From: a virus
IMG/VR virus record: IMGVR_UViG_3300031727_000001
Span: 1 to 57,324 of that record
Strand: one strand, 5' to 3'
Length of the DNA stretch: 57,324 nucleotides
Made by a program: the position numbers and the translations under genes. This document shows positions 39,312 through 48,500 of this stretch, piece by piece; position 1 is the stretch's first letter, and the number at the start of each line of letters is the position of its first letter. The notes below the pieces were generated by a model, which made no database searches, was not told where the DNA came from, and worked only from the letters and a program-made list of their open reading frames with translations.

Positions 39312-41593
39312 TGGCAGAACTTGACCTTGGCCGCATCAAGCGCAATGTCGGCAAGATGGTTGACCAAGGCGCTCCCGAGACTGAAATCGATGCTTACATC
39401 AGCGGCGAGGGGGCAACGCTTGATGCTGTGAGGGAATTCAAGCCAGGACCTTCCCCTGACGTAGCTGTGGACATGGCCAAGGGCTTCGGATACGGCGCGA
39501 ATACTGGTATTGACGCCATGCTCAATGTGATCGGTTCTCCTGTTCGGGTTCCGATCAATGAAGCTGCGCGCCTTATGGGCTATGAAGGTGAGCTTATCCC
39601 GGAACTTAACCTTGCCAGACGCGCAAACGTTGCGCCGCCAGAGACACGTGCAGGACGTTTCTCGGAAGCTGTTGGCGAGGTTGCCGGCGGGTCTGTCCTG
39701 CCATTTGGAGCCATGAACGCTGCAAGCCGCTTGCCGGGGGCTACGACCAATCGCCTGTTGCAGCAGTTTGCACAGCGTCCAGGCCGAGCCGCCGCCATTG
39801 AAACCACATCGACTGCTGGAGCGGGGTCTGGCGTAGGCTTGGCGCGCGATCAGGAGCTTGGCCCGGTCGCAGAAGTTGGCATGGGGCTTATCGGCGGTTT
39901 TGCGGCTCCTAATGCATTGAACATGGGCGGAAGGTTTGTAAGTGGAACGCGTGATGCGGCGCGCTATGCAAACAGGCAGATCCAGCGTGCAAGAAATCCT
40001 GAAATGGCTGCATATCAGGATATCGCAGACCAGGCTGTAAAGGCTGATTTCGATTTGCAGCGCACGTTTCAAGATGTTGCGCCGCAACCCAGCGCACAGC
40101 TTCAGGGGCGCATGACGCCAGCAGGAACACCGTTTAGCGCTGACGACATGGCAGACATTGTCAGCAGAAGCATGGGCGGCGAGCCTGTTGCGACTATCGC
40201 CCGCGATTACGGGCTGAACCCGGCTACGGTACGCAACTATGTACGCACTTGGCAAGATGCCAACCCGACGCCCAGAAACATCATTGATATTGCCAAGGAA
40301 GATCTCGGATCAGGTGGCGCGATGCCACTTTCCAATCAGGCACGAGCCGATATGGCTATCGCCGATGATCCCATCGCAGCGGAACGGCTTATTGGGCGCC
40401 AGCGTGAGCAACCAGGAAGAACTTCAGGGATCATTGAGCAATCAGGGGTTCAGGGTCGAAATTTTGATGATGAAGTTCAGCGTTTGTCAACAATAGCACG
40501 ACAGGAAGAGCAAGCGGCCTATAACCTCGCCAGACAAAATGCTCAGCCTGTAAATGTTTTGCCGGTTATCCGTCGTTGGCGCGCGAGGCGACCGCAAGAA
40601 GGTGGCGAAATCAACAATGCCATCAATCGTGCCGTAGACATGTTTTACCGTGGCGGCATGGTTCAGAATGGCAGAAGCGGCATGCGCTACACACGTGCAA
40701 TGGACGTGATTGATGATGTCCCGACATATCTGGAGCGTCGCCAAGAGCTTGACCAGATGATCGCACGCTCCATGCAGGACGGACGCGCCACGCCGCTCAC
40801 GCGCGAGCTGACACAGTTCCGCACAGATCTGAACAATGCGGCTCGGCGTAACAACACCCTACTCAGGGATGCCGACGCCCGCTTTTCGGAGAATCGCACG
40901 ACGGAACGTATTCTTGACCGCGGGACAGAGATTGGCAGACGCCTGACGCCGCAAACTCGACAGGCGCTTCGCGACTTTCGTGCCATGACGCCAACGCAAC
41001 AGGAGTTGATGCGTGTCGGTTTCGAGCGCAAGCTTATGGATGATGCTCTGAATGTAAGGCAAGGGCGCGCTGCTGCTGATCAATTCGGGACAGAAGCATT
41101 TGAGCGGATTGTCAACGCTCTATATCCGCGCCCAAGATCGCCAAGAGGACCGCAGCGAACCATTGAGCAGCAGGTCTACGATAGAGGCCAGAGCCTTATT
41201 CGCAATCTACGTCGCGAAAACATCACGACAAACACAACCCGAGATGTTCTCTCAGGTTCCAGAACCGCGCCATTGCAAGACGACATGGCCGAACTGATGG
41301 AAGGGCCGAGAGCTGCAGCAAATCTGGCTACGGGACGTTTTGGGAAGGTGCTTGAGGACTTGTCTACGAGGTTGGCGCGGCAGATCGGGCAACGCGCTGC
41401 GCGAGAACGTGTCCGCATTTTGACGGAAACTGATCCGGCGCAGATGCTTCCGATGCTCCGCAGGCTTGCTAGTGAGGCACAGACATCGGCACAGCGTCAG
41501 GCATATGTTGCGGCGATCCGGGAGTTTGCTCGTGTCGGCCGCAGGCCAGCCACAGATATAGGCACAGTTGGAGGCACAAGTTCTGACGACTAA
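39311..41593 (+). CDS. large internal/ejection protein
   Basis: 760 residues, starts at an ATG overlapping the previous stop (TAATG). Residues 50-220 are glycine-, alanine-rich and partly hydrophobic (MAKGFGYGANTGIDAMLNVIG; LGPVAEVGMGLIGGFAAPNAL). The rest is highly charged and helical. Short internal segment VATIARDYGLNPATVRNYV looks like an HTH (about 298-316). Size and order resemble the P22 gp16 or T7 gp16 class of proteins that enter the cell with DNA. No lytic domain motif recognised. Confidence 0.7.
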   Translation: MAELDLGRIKRNVGKMVDQGAPETEIDAYISGEGATLDAVREFKPGPSPDVAVDMAKGFGYGANTGIDAMLNVIGSPVRVPINEAARLMGYEGELIPELNLARRANVAPPETRAGRFSEAVGEVAGGSVLPFGAMNAASRLPGATTNRLLQQFAQRPGRAAAIETTSTAGAGSGVGLARDQELGPVAEVGMGLIGGFAAPNALNMGGRFVSGTRDAARYANRQIQRARNPEMAAYQDIADQAVKADFDLQRTFQDVAPQPSAQLQGRMTPAGTPFSADDMADIVSRSMGGEPVATIARDYGLNPATVRNYVRTWQDANPTPRNIIDIAKEDLGSGGAMPLSNQARADMAIADDPIAAERLIGRQREQPGRTSGIIEQSGVQGRNFDDEVQRLSTIARQEEQAAYNLARQNAQPVNVLPVIRRWRARRPQEGGEINNAINRAVDMFYRGGMVQNGRSGMRYTRAMDVIDDVPTYLERRQELDQMIARSMQDGRATPLTRELTQFRTDLNNAARRNNTLLRDADARFSENRTTERILDRGTEIGRRLTPQTRQALRDFRAMTPTQQELMRVGFERKLMDDALNVRQGRAAADQFGTEAFERIVNALYPRPRSPRGPQRTIEQQVYDRGQSLIRNLRRENITTNTTRDVLSGSRTAPLQDDMAELMEGPRAAANLATGRFGKVLEDLSTRLARQIGQRAARERVRILTETDPAQMLPMLRRLASEAQTSAQRQAYVAAIREFARVGRRPATDIGTVGGTSSDD

Positions 41594-41760
41594 TGCTTAC
41601 CAAGATCTGCCATGTAGTAGGCAATCGCAGAAATTGCCAGCAGGGCAAAGCCGGGGCCAATTAATCCAAGCAGCAGTGTGATGATCCCAATCAGTCCAGA
41701 AATCACCATCACAAGTGCGGACAGGTCTTCGAGTTTCTGTTCTGTCTTGCGAGTTATCAT
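41590..41760 (-). CDS. small membrane protein on the opposite strand
   Basis: 56 residues started at 41760. A hydrophilic N-terminal helix is followed by two hydrophobic segments (VMVISGLIGIITLLLGLIG; ALLAISAIAYYMA). Its ATG overlaps the stop of the gene upstream on the same strand (ATGA). It runs against the late operon and ends 4 bases inside the 760-residue gene. Could be expressed from a prophage. Confidence 0.6.
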   Translation of the reverse strand: MITRKTEQKLEDLSALVMVISGLIGIITLLLGLIGPGFALLAISAIAYYMADLGKH

Positions 41761-41921
41761 CCGAAAAACGCCTGCGTAAGACACAAGAATACTATTCCAG
41801 CCGGAAGAATCCAAGGCCCGGCTTTATCCCATCGGCGATAGATACGGTCTTCGCGGGTGCGGCGCTCCCGATCGGTTTCCATGACACCGGGGCGGGTTTC
41901 CGAATAGACGATTTCATCCAT
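41757..41921 (-). CDS. small membrane protein on the opposite strand, coupled to the next
   Basis: 54 residues from ATG 41921. Basic middle (ETDRERRTREDRIYRRW) followed by a C-terminal hydrophobic helix (PWILPAGIVFLCLTQAFF). ATGA-coupled to the gene ending at 41590. Together they are a two-gene unit on the minus strand inside the plus-strand late region. Confidence 0.6.
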   Translation of the reverse strand: MDEIVYSETRPGVMETDRERRTREDRIYRRWDKAGPWILPAGIVFLCLTQAFFG

Positions 41922-41941
41922 AACAGACGGTTCCAATCAAA

Positions 41942-43537
41942 ATGAATCCTGAGCAGATTAAAGAACTTCAGGCCAGGTTGCAAGCGAAGGGTTTGTATAC
42001 TGGCACTATTGACGGAAAGATGGGGCCAGCCACTCAGCGCGCAATGGTGCTTGAGCAGCAGATGGAGCCGCAAAAGACCGATGCGGAGATCCAGCTTGAA
42101 CGCGAGCGTCTGGCGGCAGAACAAGCCGAAAGAGAAGCTGCACGGCAGGAGCGCGAGCGAACAGAACAGCAGCAACAGCAGCAGGAGCGCGAACAAGGCG
42201 TTGATCCTGTCTGGGATACATTCGCACCTTTCGGCGCTGGCGCTGTCGTTGGCGGCGCATATGGCGAGCTTGCCAATCGCGGGCTTGACAGGTTCGAACG
42301 CGGCAATGTCGAGGCGCTCAAGGAAATCGGCGACGAAATCGGCCCGACACGCGACCTGACATCCTCACAGGCGAACCGCGCAAAGGCCTTTGGTGCTGCC
42401 AAGGCCGCAGAGAGATTTGCCCCAACCAATCGTCTCATGCAGGCCGGCAATGTTATGGGTCGTGCCGCATCCTATGGCATTCCCGCGGGCCTTGTTTTCA
42501 ACGAATATCAGAACTATCAGGGCAGGGCGAACGATGAATCTCTGACCGAGACTGAGCGCCAAGCCAACCAGCGTGTTGCAAATGCTTTGCTTGGGACCGG
42601 AACAGGCATCGGCGTTGAAGGTGGCCGCCGGTTCTTCTTCCCGGCCCGCGAACCCGGCATGGGGCAGGCCCTCGCCCGCATCAATGCCGCCAAAGAGCTT
42701 GCGACACGGATGGATGCTTCTGATGCCCGTCCACGGGCGACAGCTCCGGCACCCGCTCAGCCTAAACCTGAAGCACCAAAGGCAAGCCCAAAATCTCGCC
42801 CCAAACTCCCAGGCTCATATGGCGATCTGATGCAGCAGGCTCGGCGATACGAGATCCCAGGCCGCAGCAAGATGAATGTCGATCAGTTGCGCCAAGCTGT
42901 AGCGGATGCGGTGAAGGCTACGCCAGCGCCACGCGGCGGCGCTGCGACCAAGATGCTTAAAAGCCCGGCCTTTGCTCCTATTGTTGCTGGAACGGTCGCT
43001 TACAACATGGCTGATGCGCAAGCCTCAGATGGTAGCGGCCCATCCACTGCCGACAAGATGGGAACTGCAGGCACAGCAGCTGCAACAGCTTACGGAGGCA
43101 ATCGCCTCTTGCAGGCTTTGCCACAAGCTGCAAAGACAGCATTTGCCGCAGGCGGCGAAATGTCGATACCGCAAATGGCCTCTGACATGACGGACGATTT
43201 TGCAAGTCCGCAAGCCCGAAACATGGCTGCCCGCTATATGCCGGAGGCTCTTCGCTTTGGAGCAGTCGAAGACGCTTACCAGATGGCTCAAGTCCCGGAA
43301 CGCAACCCGGCGCGCGTCTATGAAAACGCATATGCGGGTTCTGGCTATGGACCTGAGGCATCGGAACAGCCTGATGACTTCGACGCCCAGCTTGCAGAAC
43401 TCCAGCAGCTTCTAAGTGAGATGGAAGGCGGTCAGCAGCCCGCACAGCCGCGTTTCCAGCCTCCCGCCCCAGTTCCACAGTTCAGCGTTCCCCAAGTCTC
43501 AGCAGCGCCGCAGAACCGGCTCCTTGCCATTCGTTAG
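41942..43537 (+). CDS. internal virion protein with N-terminal peptidoglycan-binding domain
   Basis: 531 residues. Residues 1-35 (QIKELQARLQAKGLYTGTIDGKMGPATQRAM) follow the PG_binding_1 repeat. A charged, glutamine-rich coiled coil (about 45-90) and an alanine-rich central region follow, with hydrophobic stretches (FGAGAVVGGAYGELANRGL). Proline-, alanine-rich end (QPRFQPPAPVPQFSVPQV). The layout suggests an ejected protein that contacts the cell wall during DNA delivery. No catalytic cell-wall domain is visible. Confidence 0.65.
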   Translation: MNPEQIKELQARLQAKGLYTGTIDGKMGPATQRAMVLEQQMEPQKTDAEIQLERERLAAEQAEREAARQERERTEQQQQQQEREQGVDPVWDTFAPFGAGAVVGGAYGELANRGLDRFERGNVEALKEIGDEIGPTRDLTSSQANRAKAFGAAKAAERFAPTNRLMQAGNVMGRAASYGIPAGLVFNEYQNYQGRANDESLTETERQANQRVANALLGTGTGIGVEGGRRFFFPAREPGMGQALARINAAKELATRMDASDARPRATAPAPAQPKPEAPKASPKSRPKLPGSYGDLMQQARRYEIPGRSKMNVDQLRQAVADAVKATPAPRGGAATKMLKSPAFAPIVAGTVAYNMADAQASDGSGPSTADKMGTAGTAAATAYGGNRLLQALPQAAKTAFAAGGEMSIPQMASDMTDDFASPQARNMAARYMPEALRFGAVEDAYQMAQVPERNPARVYENAYAGSGYGPEASEQPDDFDAQLAELQQLLSEMEGGQQPAQPRFQPPAPVPQFSVPQVSAAPQNRLLAIR

Positions 43538-43552
43538 CATTCAGGAACAGAT

Positions 43553-45028
43553 ATGACCGACTCCATTTCCGTCATCGGCCCCGGCTGGCGGGCAACGAAC
43601 ACGTCCGGAAGCATCATCACGGACGGCATCTTGGCGTTTTTTGATGCCGGAACGTCGAATGCAAGAACAGTCTACAGCGATAGCAGCCTCTCCACATCAC
43701 TCGGCACGACGGTCGATTGCAACTCTGGCGGCTATCCGGTAACATCGGGCAACGCACGAACGTTGATCTATACTGGGAACACGGCTTACAAGGTTCGTTT
43801 GACCTCAGTTCTTGGCGGCGGGACAATTTGGGAGCATGATAATGTCCGCGGCGCTCTCGACACCAGCAGTTTTCTGACATCAGCAGCCGTAGCTGACCAG
43901 TCCGTTGTAAACATCTCCGTAGATCGCTCGATCACTACTGCCGACAAAGGCAAGCTGATCAACATGAACTGCTCCAGCGGAGCGTTGACAGCAACTTTTG
44001 CTGATGCCGCTACGCTCGGGGATGGTTTCTTCGTTGGCATCCGGCATGCGGGCACGGCGAACCAGATCTTGATCACTGGGGATGGCACGGATACATTTGC
44101 GATACCCGGCGCAAGTCCCATACAATTTGCCTTGACGGGACTAGGACACACAGTCTGGATTGCTTGTGACGGCACCAACTTCAAGGTTCACTCCGAATGT
44201 CCTCCGCTAATCGGCGGGACAAACGGTGTAATACGGATTGCCGACAGACTTTCTACTCCCCCCGGGTCACCTGTTGCCGGTGCGCGCTATATCGTCGGAT
44301 CATCGCCGACTGGAGACTGGTCTGGATTTTCAGAGCACGACATTGCTGAGGCGAATGGATCCGGAGGGTGGTTCAACTATACGCCGGCTACAGATTGCGG
44401 ATGGGTTGCCTACGATCAGGATTCTAACGAGTTCCTTGCGTTTGTCACTTCGGCATGGGTGACATTTCCGATAAGCATCAACTCTCTAACCGCAATGACT
44501 GACTTTGCAGCCGATGCTGATGAATTCATCGTTCAACTTGCTTCTGGCGGTGCACTTCGAAAGGCAACAGCGGCTCTAGTCAGGGGTACGTTAGAAACCG
44601 TCCAAGCCACAACCAGTGGAACAGAATTTGATTTCACAGGCATTCCGGCAGGCGCGAATAGAATTGAGATTCGTTTCGATGAGGTTTCTTTGTCTGGTAG
44701 TGACGGATTGCTTGTTCAGATCGGTGATAGTGGTGGAATTGAAACAACAGGTTATGATTCTGTCTCCGGCAATAGAAACACAGAAGCCGCTTCAACATCA
44801 GGCTTTCGAACGTTGAGTTCAAGCAATACGAATGGGATCATGACGCTTGCCAAAGTTAACGGTAACGTTTGGGTAAGCTCCCATGCCCTTCAGTCGGGAG
44901 CAGGTGGAACTGGCCCACAGAATGGCGGTGGGCGCAAGGAATTGAGTGGGGAGTTGACCCAGGTACGGTTGACGAGAACCGGCACAAATACTTTCAATGG
45001 CGGTCAAGTCAATATTTTCTATCAGTAA
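43553..45028 (+). CDS. tail fibre/spike protein with DUF2793-like region
   Basis: 491 residues. The N-terminal third has the phage fibre opening WRATNTSGSIITDGILAFFDAGT. Residues about 225-305 (LSTPPGSPVAGARYIVGSSPTGDWSG; DCGWVAYDQDSNEFLAF) match DUF2793, found in alphaproteobacterial phage fibres. The last 150 residues (VQATTSGTEFDFTGIPAG ... LTRTGTNTFNGGQVNIFY) are repeated at the end of the next gene. Likely the host-recognition protein. Confidence 0.8.
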   Translation: MTDSISVIGPGWRATNTSGSIITDGILAFFDAGTSNARTVYSDSSLSTSLGTTVDCNSGGYPVTSGNARTLIYTGNTAYKVRLTSVLGGGTIWEHDNVRGALDTSSFLTSAAVADQSVVNISVDRSITTADKGKLINMNCSSGALTATFADAATLGDGFFVGIRHAGTANQILITGDGTDTFAIPGASPIQFALTGLGHTVWIACDGTNFKVHSECPPLIGGTNGVIRIADRLSTPPGSPVAGARYIVGSSPTGDWSGFSEHDIAEANGSGGWFNYTPATDCGWVAYDQDSNEFLAFVTSAWVTFPISINSLTAMTDFAADADEFIVQLASGGALRKATAALVRGTLETVQATTSGTEFDFTGIPAGANRIEIRFDEVSLSGSDGLLVQIGDSGGIETTGYDSVSGNRNTEAASTSGFRTLSSSNTNGIMTLAKVNGNVWVSSHALQSGAGGTGPQNGGGRKELSGELTQVRLTRTGTNTFNGGQVNIFYQ

Positions 45029-45063
45029 ATCTCTATCCTTTAGCCAGACGGAAATAAAAAGCG

Positions 45064-45924
45064 ATGCCAGCGCCAGCCAATCTCGTCCATGAAACCAGCA
45101 CGACGACAGGGACAGGCAATTTTACCCTGGTCAATGTCAACGGCAAGAACAATTTTAACGATGCTTTCGGAACTGGTGGGTCTGATGTTTTCGACTATTT
45201 TATCAGCAATCAAGCCGCCGGAGAATGGGAACGTGGCACCGGCAGCATGTCCGACGCCACCACGCTCGTTCGTGACACTGTAATAGAATCCACGAATTCT
45301 AATGCTGCCGTTGATTTCTCCGCCGGAACAAAGGATGTCACGAATGATGTCACCGCCGGAAACCAGGTCCGTAACGAGAATTCTACAGTTACTGATGGAC
45401 ATGGTGTTGTCTTTGATGGCACATCAGGCCGTGCGATCGCCTCGCTTGGCGGAGTTCCTAACGTTCTATCGGTTGATACGGTACAAGCCACGACAAGTGG
45501 CACAGCTTTCGACTTTACAGGGCTGCCTTCAGGACTAAACAGAATAACCATCATGTTCGATGGTGTCTCGCTCAATGGATCGGATAATCTTCTCATCCAG
45601 ATTGGCGACAGCGGAGGTCTGGAGACGACAGGTTACTCCGCATCAGCACTAGCCATCGTTGGTGCAGGTGTGGCGAGTACGAGTAGCACGAGCGGCTATG
45701 TGCTATATGTTTCAAACGCAGCCCGAGCGGCTAGTGGTAGTGTGGTTTTGACGCGAATAACAGGCAATGTCTGGGTTATTTCAGGTAGTTGTGAAATTGT
45801 TGCGACAGGTGTGTCCTGCGTTGGCGGCACAAAGACCTTAAGTGCGGAGCTTGACCGATTGAGGTTGACCAGAACCGGCACCAATTCATTTGACGCAGGT
45901 CAAGTCAACATCTTCTATGAGTAG
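45064..45924 (+). CDS. second tail fibre/spike protein
   Basis: 286 residues. N-terminal 130 residues (PAPANLVHETSTTTGTGNFTLVNV and onward) form a different beta-rich module. The C-terminal 150 residues are clearly homologous to the end of the preceding protein (VQATTSGTAFDFTGLPSG, LRLTRTGTNSFDAGQVNIFYE). So the two proteins share a receptor-binding-type domain and differ at the N terminus, which may attach them at different virion positions. Ends 10 bases into the opposite-strand gene. Confidence 0.75.
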   Translation: MPAPANLVHETSTTTGTGNFTLVNVNGKNNFNDAFGTGGSDVFDYFISNQAAGEWERGTGSMSDATTLVRDTVIESTNSNAAVDFSAGTKDVTNDVTAGNQVRNENSTVTDGHGVVFDGTSGRAIASLGGVPNVLSVDTVQATTSGTAFDFTGLPSGLNRITIMFDGVSLNGSDNLLIQIGDSGGLETTGYSASALAIVGAGVASTSSTSGYVLYVSNAARAASGSVVLTRITGNVWVISGSCEIVATGVSCVGGTKTLSAELDRLRLTRTGTNSFDAGQVNIFYE

Positions 45925-46052
45925 TTTGCCGCCCAACCGATAAAGCAGGTCATGATAATGCCTGCGATAAAAGCGCAGACGGCGACAATCATCATTCCTT
46001 GCTCGTAACGTTCCTCAGTCTCTGCAATTTCCAGATCTCTGCTTTTGTGCAT
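45915..46052 (-). CDS. small membrane protein on the opposite strand
   Basis: 45 residues from ATG 46052, 8 bases after GGAGGG, an excellent ribosome binding site. The charged N terminus (HKSRDLEIAETEERYEQG) is followed by one hydrophobic helix (MMIVAVCAFIAGIIMTCFIGW). It sits between tail and lysis genes in the opposite direction. An antiholin or an exclusion role would fit, unproven. Confidence 0.6.
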   Translation of the reverse strand: MHKSRDLEIAETEERYEQGMMIVAVCAFIAGIIMTCFIGWAANYS

Positions 46053-46111
46053 ATTGCCCTCCAAAGCAAGATTATTAACAAATCTGCCGCTTATACGCAA
46101 ATAAAAGCTAG

Positions 46112-46134
46112 CCGCCCTTATGGGCGGTTTTTTT
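46112..46134 (+). terminator. intrinsic terminator before the lysis genes
   Basis: CCGCCC-TTAT-GGGCGG followed by TTTTTTT. It lies on the plus strand, after the tail genes and 33 bases before the endolysin gene. The lysis genes therefore need their own promoter or read-through. Confidence 0.8.
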
Positions 46135-46167
46135 ACGCCTGATCAAACCGCAAGGGAGACCTAGCGA

Positions 46168-47376
46168 ATGACATTCACGTTGGTAGCGGATCATCTCCGC
46201 CGCCTCGCGCCTCGTGCGCGTCAGGATTATGTTGATGCGCTTGTCGGCGGATCCGAAGTCTTTGAGCGTTGGGGGATAAATACGCCTCTACGCATGGCGG
46301 CTTTTCTGGCGACTGTTTGCCATGAAACTGGCGGCTTGACGATCGTACGCGAGAATATGCACTATTCGGCGAAGCGGATCAAGGAAGTTTGGCCAACCCG
46401 GCCGGAAGCCGTCAAGTTCGCTGGCGATCCGGTGGCGCTCGCGAATTCCGTCTACGGCAGCCGCATGGGCAACCGCCCCGGATCCAATGATGGTTATGAT
46501 TTCCGTGGTGGCGGACTTGTCCAGCTTACCGGACGTTGGTCTTATGAAAAGGTTGCCGAAGCGATCGGCGTGCCACTCGGGGAGCAGCCTGACCTGATTG
46601 AAGACGCGAATGTTTCCTTGCAAGCCGCATGCTGGGAAATCTCGAAATTCATTGAATATTGCGATCGCGGAGAATCCGGGTTCAAGGCCGTCTGCAACGG
46701 CATCAACCGCGGCAATGCGTTCTCTAAACTGGATCCGATCGGATGGTCAAGCCGCCAGACGTGGTATTCACGCGCGTGTGATGCGCTCAAGATCAACGGT
46801 CGAGCAGTCGACGATATGCTGAGAATCGGCGATCGCGGCGAACTCGTCAAGGCATTGCAGGAGAGGCTAAAGGAGCTGGGATATGCGGTTGGCCGCTCTG
46901 ATGGCATCTTTGGATCCCGTACGCGCGCAGCTGTGCTTGCCTTCCAGGCGGAGAGTGGAATCGCTACGGACGGGATAATCGGCCCGCAAACGCGGACTGC
47001 GCTGAATGCCGAGAATGCTGTCCCCATGCCCCTCGGCGAGCGCGCCACGGAAACTGCGGAGGATTTGAAGGAAGCCGGATCCACGACGATCGAAAAGACC
47101 GACAATCTCAAGGCTGTCGGCAAAGCTGCGATGGCAGTCTCTGCCGTTACAGCGACCGCAAAAGAAACAGGCATCCTTGATACAGCATCGGATCTCCTGA
47201 AAGAGCTGAACATCCTCAAGACCACGACGAATGGCCTCGTCGATGTCGCCGGATGGGCTTCAGAACACTGGTATCTGGCAGCCGCACTTGCCGGATACAT
47301 GATCTGGAAGATGGCCAAGGATATTGAGTTCCGCCGCGTTCTGGAGCACAACTTGGGGATTAATTTGAATCGATGA
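46168..47376 (+). CDS. endolysin: GH19-type lysozyme, peptidoglycan-binding domain, C-terminal membrane helix
   Basis: 402 residues. The catalytic domain (1-200) has CHETGG with E53 as expected acid, and YDFRGGGLVQLTGRWSYEKV, typical of GH19 phage lysozymes. A PG_binding_1 domain occupies about 218-282 (ELVKALQERLKELGYAVGRSDG, GIIGPQTRTALNA). The last 35 residues hold a hydrophobic helix (WYLAAALAGYMIWKMA), so it is probably attached to a membrane by its C terminus. Its last 4 bases overlap the Rz-like gene. Confidence 0.85.
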   Translation: MTFTLVADHLRRLAPRARQDYVDALVGGSEVFERWGINTPLRMAAFLATVCHETGGLTIVRENMHYSAKRIKEVWPTRPEAVKFAGDPVALANSVYGSRMGNRPGSNDGYDFRGGGLVQLTGRWSYEKVAEAIGVPLGEQPDLIEDANVSLQAACWEISKFIEYCDRGESGFKAVCNGINRGNAFSKLDPIGWSSRQTWYSRACDALKINGRAVDDMLRIGDRGELVKALQERLKELGYAVGRSDGIFGSRTRAAVLAFQAESGIATDGIIGPQTRTALNAENAVPMPLGERATETAEDLKEAGSTTIEKTDNLKAVGKAAMAVSAVTATAKETGILDTASDLLKELNILKTTTNGLVDVAGWASEHWYLAAALAGYMIWKMAKDIEFRRVLEHNLGINLNR

Positions 47377-47693
47377 TTCTTTCCTTCCTCACCGGCACGA
47401 TCGGGCGCTATCTGATCCTTGCCGTCATTGGCGTTGGGTTTCTCGCATGGATCCGCGCCGATGCTGCTGCACCCTATAAGCAGGAAATTGCTGTGTTGCG
47501 TCAAGCTGCTGCGAACAAGGAACGCCTTGCCAAGGCAAATGAACGCCGCGCGGAAGAGGCTGAAAGAGAACGTCAGCAATTTGAGCAACGGTTACAGGTA
47601 TTGATCGATGAGACAAATCGCGAAGGGACTGCTTGCGTGCTTTCTGATGCTGAGCGTCAGCGCTTGCTCGACTTATCAGCCGGTCGTGGTTGA
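47373..47693 (+). CDS. rz: i-spanin (Rz-like)
   Basis: 106 residues. An N-terminal hydrophobic helix (about 10-28) is followed by a periplasmic coiled coil rich in alanine, arginine and glutamate (KERLAKANERRAEEAERERQQFEQ). The gene overlaps the o-spanin start by 86 bases, the classical Rz/Rz1 arrangement. Joined with Rz1 it fuses the membranes in the last step of lysis. Confidence 0.85.
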   Translation: MILSFLTGTIGRYLILAVIGVGFLAWIRADAAAPYKQEIAVLRQAAANKERLAKANERRAEEAERERQQFEQRLQVLIDETNREGTACVLSDAERQRLLDLSAGRG

Positions 47694-47868
47694 GACGAAA
47701 TTAAGCTGTCCGGCGCTGCCTTCCGATCTTGCTGTTGAATCACGCCGCAAGCCAATCATACGTGGCGACACGGCGGTGGAAGTGGCTGGAAGGCTGGTAA
47801 CGCAAATCCACGCCAAAAATGCCGCCCTGCGCCGTGCAATCGCCGCTCATGAGGATTGCCGGAAATGA
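47608..47868 (+). CDS. rz1: o-spanin (Rz1-like lipoprotein)
   Basis: 86 residues, in another frame inside and beyond the end of rz. A signal with lipobox SVSAC puts the lipidated cysteine at residue 20. Then a short polar periplasmic part (VVVETKLSCPALPSDLAVE). The nested layout and size match two-gene spanins. Confidence 0.85.
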   Translation: MRQIAKGLLACFLMLSVSACSTYQPVVVETKLSCPALPSDLAVESRRKPIIRGDTAVEVAGRLVTQIHAKNAALRRAIAAHEDCRK

Positions 47869-47870
47869 CA

Positions 47871-48056
47871 CTACTTAAAGCGCCGAGGTTTACGTCGAGC
47901 TGGATACCGAGAAGCCATTTCCTGAAAACGCTCATCCGCTATCTGGCGTGCAATGCGCTGTCTTGCCTCCTCATATTCGTCGCTGTCAGGGAAAAGGAGG
48001 CTGGCCTCGCGCTTCCCGTCTTCTTGGGCCCTTGCCCAGACTGCATCTAAGTCCAT
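47871..48056 (-). CDS. small charged protein on the minus strand
   Basis: 61 residues, begins MDLDAVWARAQEDGKREASL, ends in a basic tail (YPARRKPRRFK). It lies directly after rz1 on the opposite strand. Possible ribosome binding site GGA 5 bases upstream. Not recognised. Confidence 0.5.
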   Translation of the reverse strand: MDLDAVWARAQEDGKREASLLFPDSDEYEEARQRIARQIADERFQEMASRYPARRKPRRFK

Positions 48057-48500
48057 TTCCGTTGTCCTACATCTTTAACCTATCGCATGGGATAAGTTAA
48101 GGGAAAGCGGGGTTCGTTAACATGTAGAGGCGAGCGCGGCGCAAAAAATGGCACCGTCGCGCAGAAAAAACTACCGGCGCGCATGCCAGCCACGAAAAAC
48201 GCCCGCGAAGCCGCGCGACGGACGCGCACTAGAAGCTCCAGGGGGGATTTTGGCCGCTCCATCCCGGCGGCAGAGCCACTTGCGGCCGGTTTCATTACCA
48301 TTCATTACCGATTATTATCTGAACATCCCATATTGACGTATAAAACAATTCAATTCAACACCTTAGATTAGGTGCGGAGAAAATCCGCACAAACGAGCGG
48401 GCAAGTACCGGTGGTGAGACCGACACCTGCCCTAGACCACAACGAAGGATTAGTTCGTAGATGGCCCACATCAATTCTACACAGGACATGGGACTCAACT
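48057..48500. other. gene-poor stretch between lysis genes and the nested gene pair
   Basis: I see no convincing gene. The first 230 bases are GC-rich and purine-skewed; open frames there look like composition shadows. At 48372-48390 there is a perfect 7-bp hairpin GTGCGGA-GAAAA-TCCGCAC. It is followed by a second possible stem GGGCA/TGCCC (about 48400-48433), so a small structured RNA or a leader is possible. An AT-rich strip (48300-48370) could hold a promoter. Confidence 0.35.

Noticed and set aside
39137-40255. 372-codon minus-strand open frame
   Set aside because: Antisense to the large ejection protein genes; cysteine- and arginine-rich sequence typical of a shadow.
43553-45924. Diversity-generating retroelement acting on the duplicated tail domain
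   Set aside because: No reverse transcriptase gene and no template-type repeat were found; the copies differ throughout, not only at adenines.
46542-47588. 348-codon minus-strand open frame
   Set aside because: Antisense to the endolysin and spanin genes, which are well supported.
48080-48301. Minus-strand gene in the gene-poor stretch
   Set aside because: No ribosome binding site, and the reading looks like GC-rich compositional shadow.
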